8,075 bases of DNA from Pseudomonadota bacterium. GTDB lineage: Bacteria; Pseudomonadota; Gammaproteobacteria; Steroidobacterales; Steroidobacteraceae. Position numbers and translations under genes: made by a program. The stretch lies in the NCBI GenBank assembly GCA_023423065.1, contig JAFAGC010000072.1, forward strand, positions 1 to 8,075, given 5' to 3'. The notes under the pieces were generated by a model that was given only the letters and a program-made list of their open reading frames with translations, ran no database searches and had not been told where the DNA came from. Of the stretch, positions 6,365 through 8,075 are shown piece by piece (the first letter of the stretch is position 1; every line of letters begins with the position of its first letter).

Positions 6365-6370
6365 TAGAAT
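6365..6370 (+). promoter_or_regulatory. Candidate -10 (TAGAAT) in the AT-rich gap after gshA
   Basis: The gap 6286-6413 is much richer in A and T than its surroundings. TAGAAT (5/6 to TATAAT) would place a start near 6377, giving a leader of about 37 bases to the small gene at 6414. The expected -35 position holds only GGTTTT, so the promoter is incomplete or activator-dependent. A 10-bp palindrome AGTTCGAACT lies at 6299-6308, about 60 bases upstream, and could be an operator. No terminator for gshA is apparent: the CGGAG/CTCCG hairpin at 6266-6280 lacks a T-run. Confidence 0.4.
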
Positions 6371-6413
6371 CCCTGCCCAGAAGACCGGATGGTCGAACGT
6401 TTCAGGGACTCCA

Positions 6414-6614
6414 ATGAAAACCAAAAATCAGACCGAGCGAGATCTGCTCGAGTTGAGGAAGTCGACGGCGGCTAACGAAGATTTTTCTTCGGGCGCGCGG
6501 GACACGAGCGCGACCGGACGTAACCAGGCGTGGAGTCCGTACGAAGTCTGGCGCACGCGCGTCAAACATCCCGTGCATGAGCTGACGCCGGACAAGCCAC
6601 AGCCTCGTAGTTGA
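6414..6614 (+). CDS. Small hypothetical protein, 66 residues
   Basis: I do not recognise this family. The protein is hydrophilic and highly charged, with no signal peptide or membrane segment. The N-terminal half (KTKNQTERDLLELRKSTAANED) could form a short helix. The middle is low in structure (SSGARDTSATGR), and residues 39-51 (AWSPYEVWRTRVK) hold two tryptophans in the most motif-like stretch. The C-terminal tail is proline-rich. Support for a real gene: AGGGA at 6404-6408 lies 5 bases before the ATG, a TAGAAT -10 lies about 44 bases upstream of the ATG, and no larger gene overlaps it on either strand as a better candidate. It precedes the diguanylate cyclase by 113 bases on the same strand, so cotranscription is possible. 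A fortuitous open frame remains possible at this length. Confidence 0.6.
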   Translation: MKTKNQTERDLLELRKSTAANEDFSSGARDTSATGRNQAWSPYEVWRTRVKHPVHELTPDKPQPRS

Positions 6615-6660
6615 GTCGCTGGGCGCCGATGGCCTGTTAGGGCCGATTGACAGGGGAGTC

Positions 6661-6683
6661 CGGCAGTTGCGCCACGACTGCCG
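6661..6683 (+). promoter_or_regulatory. Dyad / hairpin upstream of the diguanylate cyclase
   Basis: CGGCAGT at 6661-6667 is the exact reverse complement of ACTGCCG at 6677-6683, with a 9-base centre. In plus-strand RNA a T-G wobble and a further G-C pair extend the stem to 9 bp. It sits 45-67 bases before the ATG at 6728, beside an A-rich stretch (6684-6695). TTGCGC at 6667-6672 and TAAAAA at 6690-6695 form a weak promoter with a 17-base spacer that would overlap this dyad, so it could be an operator. No T-run follows, so it is not an intrinsic terminator. Confidence 0.4.
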
Positions 6684-6715
6684 AACAAATAAAAAGCGCA
6701 CGGGGAATCGCGCGC

Positions 6716-6719
6716 AGGA
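6716..6719 (+). promoter_or_regulatory. Shine-Dalgarno deciding the diguanylate cyclase start
   Basis: AGGA lies 8 bases before the ATG at 6728. The frame is also open back to a TTG at 6647, but that TTG has only a weak upstream context, would add 27 residues, and would run through the dyad at 6661-6683. The ATG at 6728 is therefore preferred. Confidence 0.65.
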
Positions 6720-6727
6720 TCGGTCCA

Positions 6728-7960
6728 ATGGCGCCAGGGAAAAAGTCGTCGCCTGACAAGTCGGAAACCGCGCGTCTGCTCGCGGAAGGTTTCCGTTTCC
6801 TGCGTTTTCCCGAACCACTCGAAAGCGAATTTCGCGCGGAGCACCGCGCGCGGCTGCGCCCGTGGACGCGGCTCGCGATCATCGTGTCGGCGTGCACGGT
6901 GCTGGGCTTCGCGATCCTCGATCACTTCGTGCTTTCGACCGAACACTCGCGCATCGCGAACATGGTGCGGTTCGGACTGCACGTGCCCGCCGTCGTCATC
7001 ATGCTGGTGTGCACGTCGCGGCGCTTCTACGACCGCTGGTACGACATCGGCATCGGCTTCGTCGCGCCGGTCTTCGGCATCGGCACCGTGATCATGGCGA
7101 CCACGGCGCTGCCCCAGGAAGTGCCGCTGATCGGCGGGCGCCTGCTGCTCGCGTCGCTGTTCTTCTATTTCATGATCGGACTCGGGTTCCGCGAGGCGCT
7201 GCGCGCGAATCTCATCGTTTTCGGGGCGCTGGTGCTCGCGCTGGTGCTGGGTAGTTTGCCGACGGCGACCGCCACGTACCTGACGTTCACGCTGTTCTGC
7301 GCGAATCTCATCGGCTGCGCGGGGTCGTATGCGCTCGAGCACGCGAATCGCACGGCGTTTCTCGAGCATCGGCAGCTCACCGAGGTGGCGACCCACGACG
7401 GGCTCACGATGCTGCTCAACCGCGCGGCCTTCGAGGACCAGATCCGGCGCGTGTGGCAGCAGGCGCAGCGCGACCGACAGACCGTCGCGGTGATCATGAT
7501 CGACATCGATTGCTTCAAGTCGTACAACGACCGTTACGGCCACGTCGCGGGCGACGACTGCCTGCGCCGCGTGTCCGTCGCGCTGCGCGATGCCGCGCGA
7601 CGCCGGCCGCTCGATTTCGTCGCGCGTTATGGCGGCGAAGAACTGGTCGCGGTGCTGTACGGCGCGGACAAGGCCTATGGCGAGAGCATCTCGCGCAGCC
7701 TGCTCGCGGCGGTGCGCGAACTGCGCATTCCGCACGCGAATTCGCAGACGCAGCCCTACGTGACGGTGAGCATCGGCGTGGTGTCGGTGGATGCGTATCG
7801 CGTCGCGTCGCATGACGCCGCCGTGGAACTCGCCGACCAGGCGCTGTACGCCGCGAAGAACCAGGGCCGCGACCGCTATATCGTCGCGGAGCCCGCCGCG
7901 CAGCGCGTAGACCCCACCGAGACCGCGGTCCTTCCACTCAAGGAAGCCGCCGGTAGCTAG
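6728..7960 (+). CDS. Membrane-bound diguanylate cyclase (GGDEF domain)
   Basis: A 410-residue inner-membrane enzyme that condenses two GTP into c-di-GMP. A cytoplasmic N terminus (1-46, basic) precedes about six hydrophobic segments (roughly 48-67, 83-97, 107-126, 137-153, 160-176, 182-201) forming a sensor module I cannot assign to a named MASE family. A short linker helix (202-220) leads to the GGDEF domain: HDGLTMLLNR (223-232), MIDIDCFKSYND (257-268) with metal-binding D259, GHVAGDD (271-277) and the active-site GGEEL (302-306). The inhibitory I-site RPLD (293-296) lies exactly five residues before GGEEL, so product feedback should be intact. VSIGV (347-351) and ALYAAKNQGRDR (372-383) close the domain, and a tail of about 25 residues follows. 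No EAL domain is present. The catalytic motif is complete, so activity is likely; the stimulus is unknown. Confidence 0.93.
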   Translation: MAPGKKSSPDKSETARLLAEGFRFLRFPEPLESEFRAEHRARLRPWTRLAIIVSACTVLGFAILDHFVLSTEHSRIANMVRFGLHVPAVVIMLVCTSRRFYDRWYDIGIGFVAPVFGIGTVIMATTALPQEVPLIGGRLLLASLFFYFMIGLGFREALRANLIVFGALVLALVLGSLPTATATYLTFTLFCANLIGCAGSYALEHANRTAFLEHRQLTEVATHDGLTMLLNRAAFEDQIRRVWQQAQRDRQTVAVIMIDIDCFKSYNDRYGHVAGDDCLRRVSVALRDAARRRPLDFVARYGGEELVAVLYGADKAYGESISRSLLAAVRELRIPHANSQTQPYVTVSIGVVSVDAYRVASHDAAVELADQALYAAKNQGRDRYIVAEPAAQRVDPTETAVLPLKEAAGS

Positions 7961-7987
7961 GGGGGTGGGGATTAGGTGCCGGTGTAA

Positions 7988-8075
7988 AAAATGGGGACAT
8001 TCCTCGTTTCCCCGCTGCGCGGGCAAAAGGGGTCAGCCCTCGAGGAGGACTGACCCCTTTTGCTAGGAAACGAGG
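7988..8075. repeat. Nested palindromic element C, second copy, inverted and cut by the window end
   Basis: This is the same element as 3431-3538 read on the opposite strand. It has the outer left arm (7988-8011), a small CCCGC/GCGGG hairpin (8011-8015 with 8019-8023), an inner 17-bp hairpin (8025-8041 with 8045-8061, one mismatch) and the first ten bases of the outer right arm (8066-8075). It starts 27 bases after the diguanylate cyclase stop codon. Differences from copy B are few: one compensatory outer-stem pair, changes in the small hairpin and a two-base shorter inner loop. If the outer arm is complete, the next bases beyond the window should read AATGTCCCCATTTT. Confidence 0.9.
8025..8061. 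terminator. Inner hairpin of element C, probable terminator of the diguanylate cyclase gene
   Basis: AAAAGGGGTCAG and CTGACCCCTTTT flank CCTC/GAGG and a 3-base loop; T4 follows the stem in plus-strand sense. Its position 64 bases after the stop codon of the diguanylate cyclase suggests it ends that transcript. The A-run on the other side makes it symmetrical, so it may also stop leftward transcription from beyond the window. Confidence 0.6.

Noticed and set aside
6625..6647. Two GCCGAT copies resembling the -10 of flagellar sigma-28 promoters
   Set aside because: The remaining AA of GCCGATAA is missing and no TAAA -35 element lies at the required distance.
7960..7980. G-rich stretch after the cyclase stop codon, possible G-quadruplex
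   Set aside because: Only two runs have three or more G; the remaining runs are pairs, so at best a weak two-tier structure.
6428..8026. Open frame of 532 codons on the minus strand across the cyclase
   Set aside because: It is antisense to a complete GGDEF protein, begins inside repeat C and is rich in Arg/His/Asp/Glu repeats without recognisable domains, so it is a codon-bias shadow.

Overview
This is a high-GC chromosomal window carrying ordinary housekeeping-type genes. Three elaborate palindromic intergenic elements and one orphan terminator stand out against them. The class I glutamate-cysteine ligase (GshA, E. coli-like length), the FadI-type thiolase and the exported DUF2845 protein together suggest a gammaproteobacterium, perhaps near Xanthomonadales, Nevskiales or Steroidobacterales. 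That placement is inferred from gene families and GC content, not from any marker gene. No rRNA, tRNA, CRISPR array, phage gene or transposase is visible.

Layout from left to right. Positions 1-92 hold a perfect 33-bp inverted repeat just past the end of a minus-strand FadI-like thiolase (102-1400). A 239-bp divergent gap (1401-1639) contains a convincing intrinsic terminator pointing leftward (1450-1490) with no gene before it. A plus-strand DUF885 lipoprotein (1640-3424) follows. Its convergent neighbour is a small exported DUF2845 protein (3544-3885, minus), and the gap between them is almost entirely a 108-bp nested palindrome (3431-3538). Divergently from DUF2845 come an exported SRPBCC/START-like protein (3993-4640) and gshA (4705-6285). 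After an AT-rich promoter-like stretch there is an unrecognised 66-residue small protein (6414-6614), then a membrane-bound diguanylate cyclase (6728-7960). The window ends inside a second copy of the nested palindrome in the opposite orientation (7988-8075 and beyond).

The genes do not form one pathway. They cover fatty-acid beta-oxidation, glutathione synthesis, c-di-GMP signalling and several envelope proteins of unknown role. The most interesting content is non-coding. The two copies of the nested palindrome predict a three-way-junction fold, differ by a compensatory A-T to G-C pair, and sit at gene 3' ends. The 1450-1490 hairpin pairs continuously only in minus-strand RNA, which implies an unannotated leftward transcript: either a thiolase leader with an attenuator or a small RNA. 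Two genes have candidate -10 hexamers exactly 6 nt before the ATG and no Shine-Dalgarno sequence, suggesting leaderless mRNAs.
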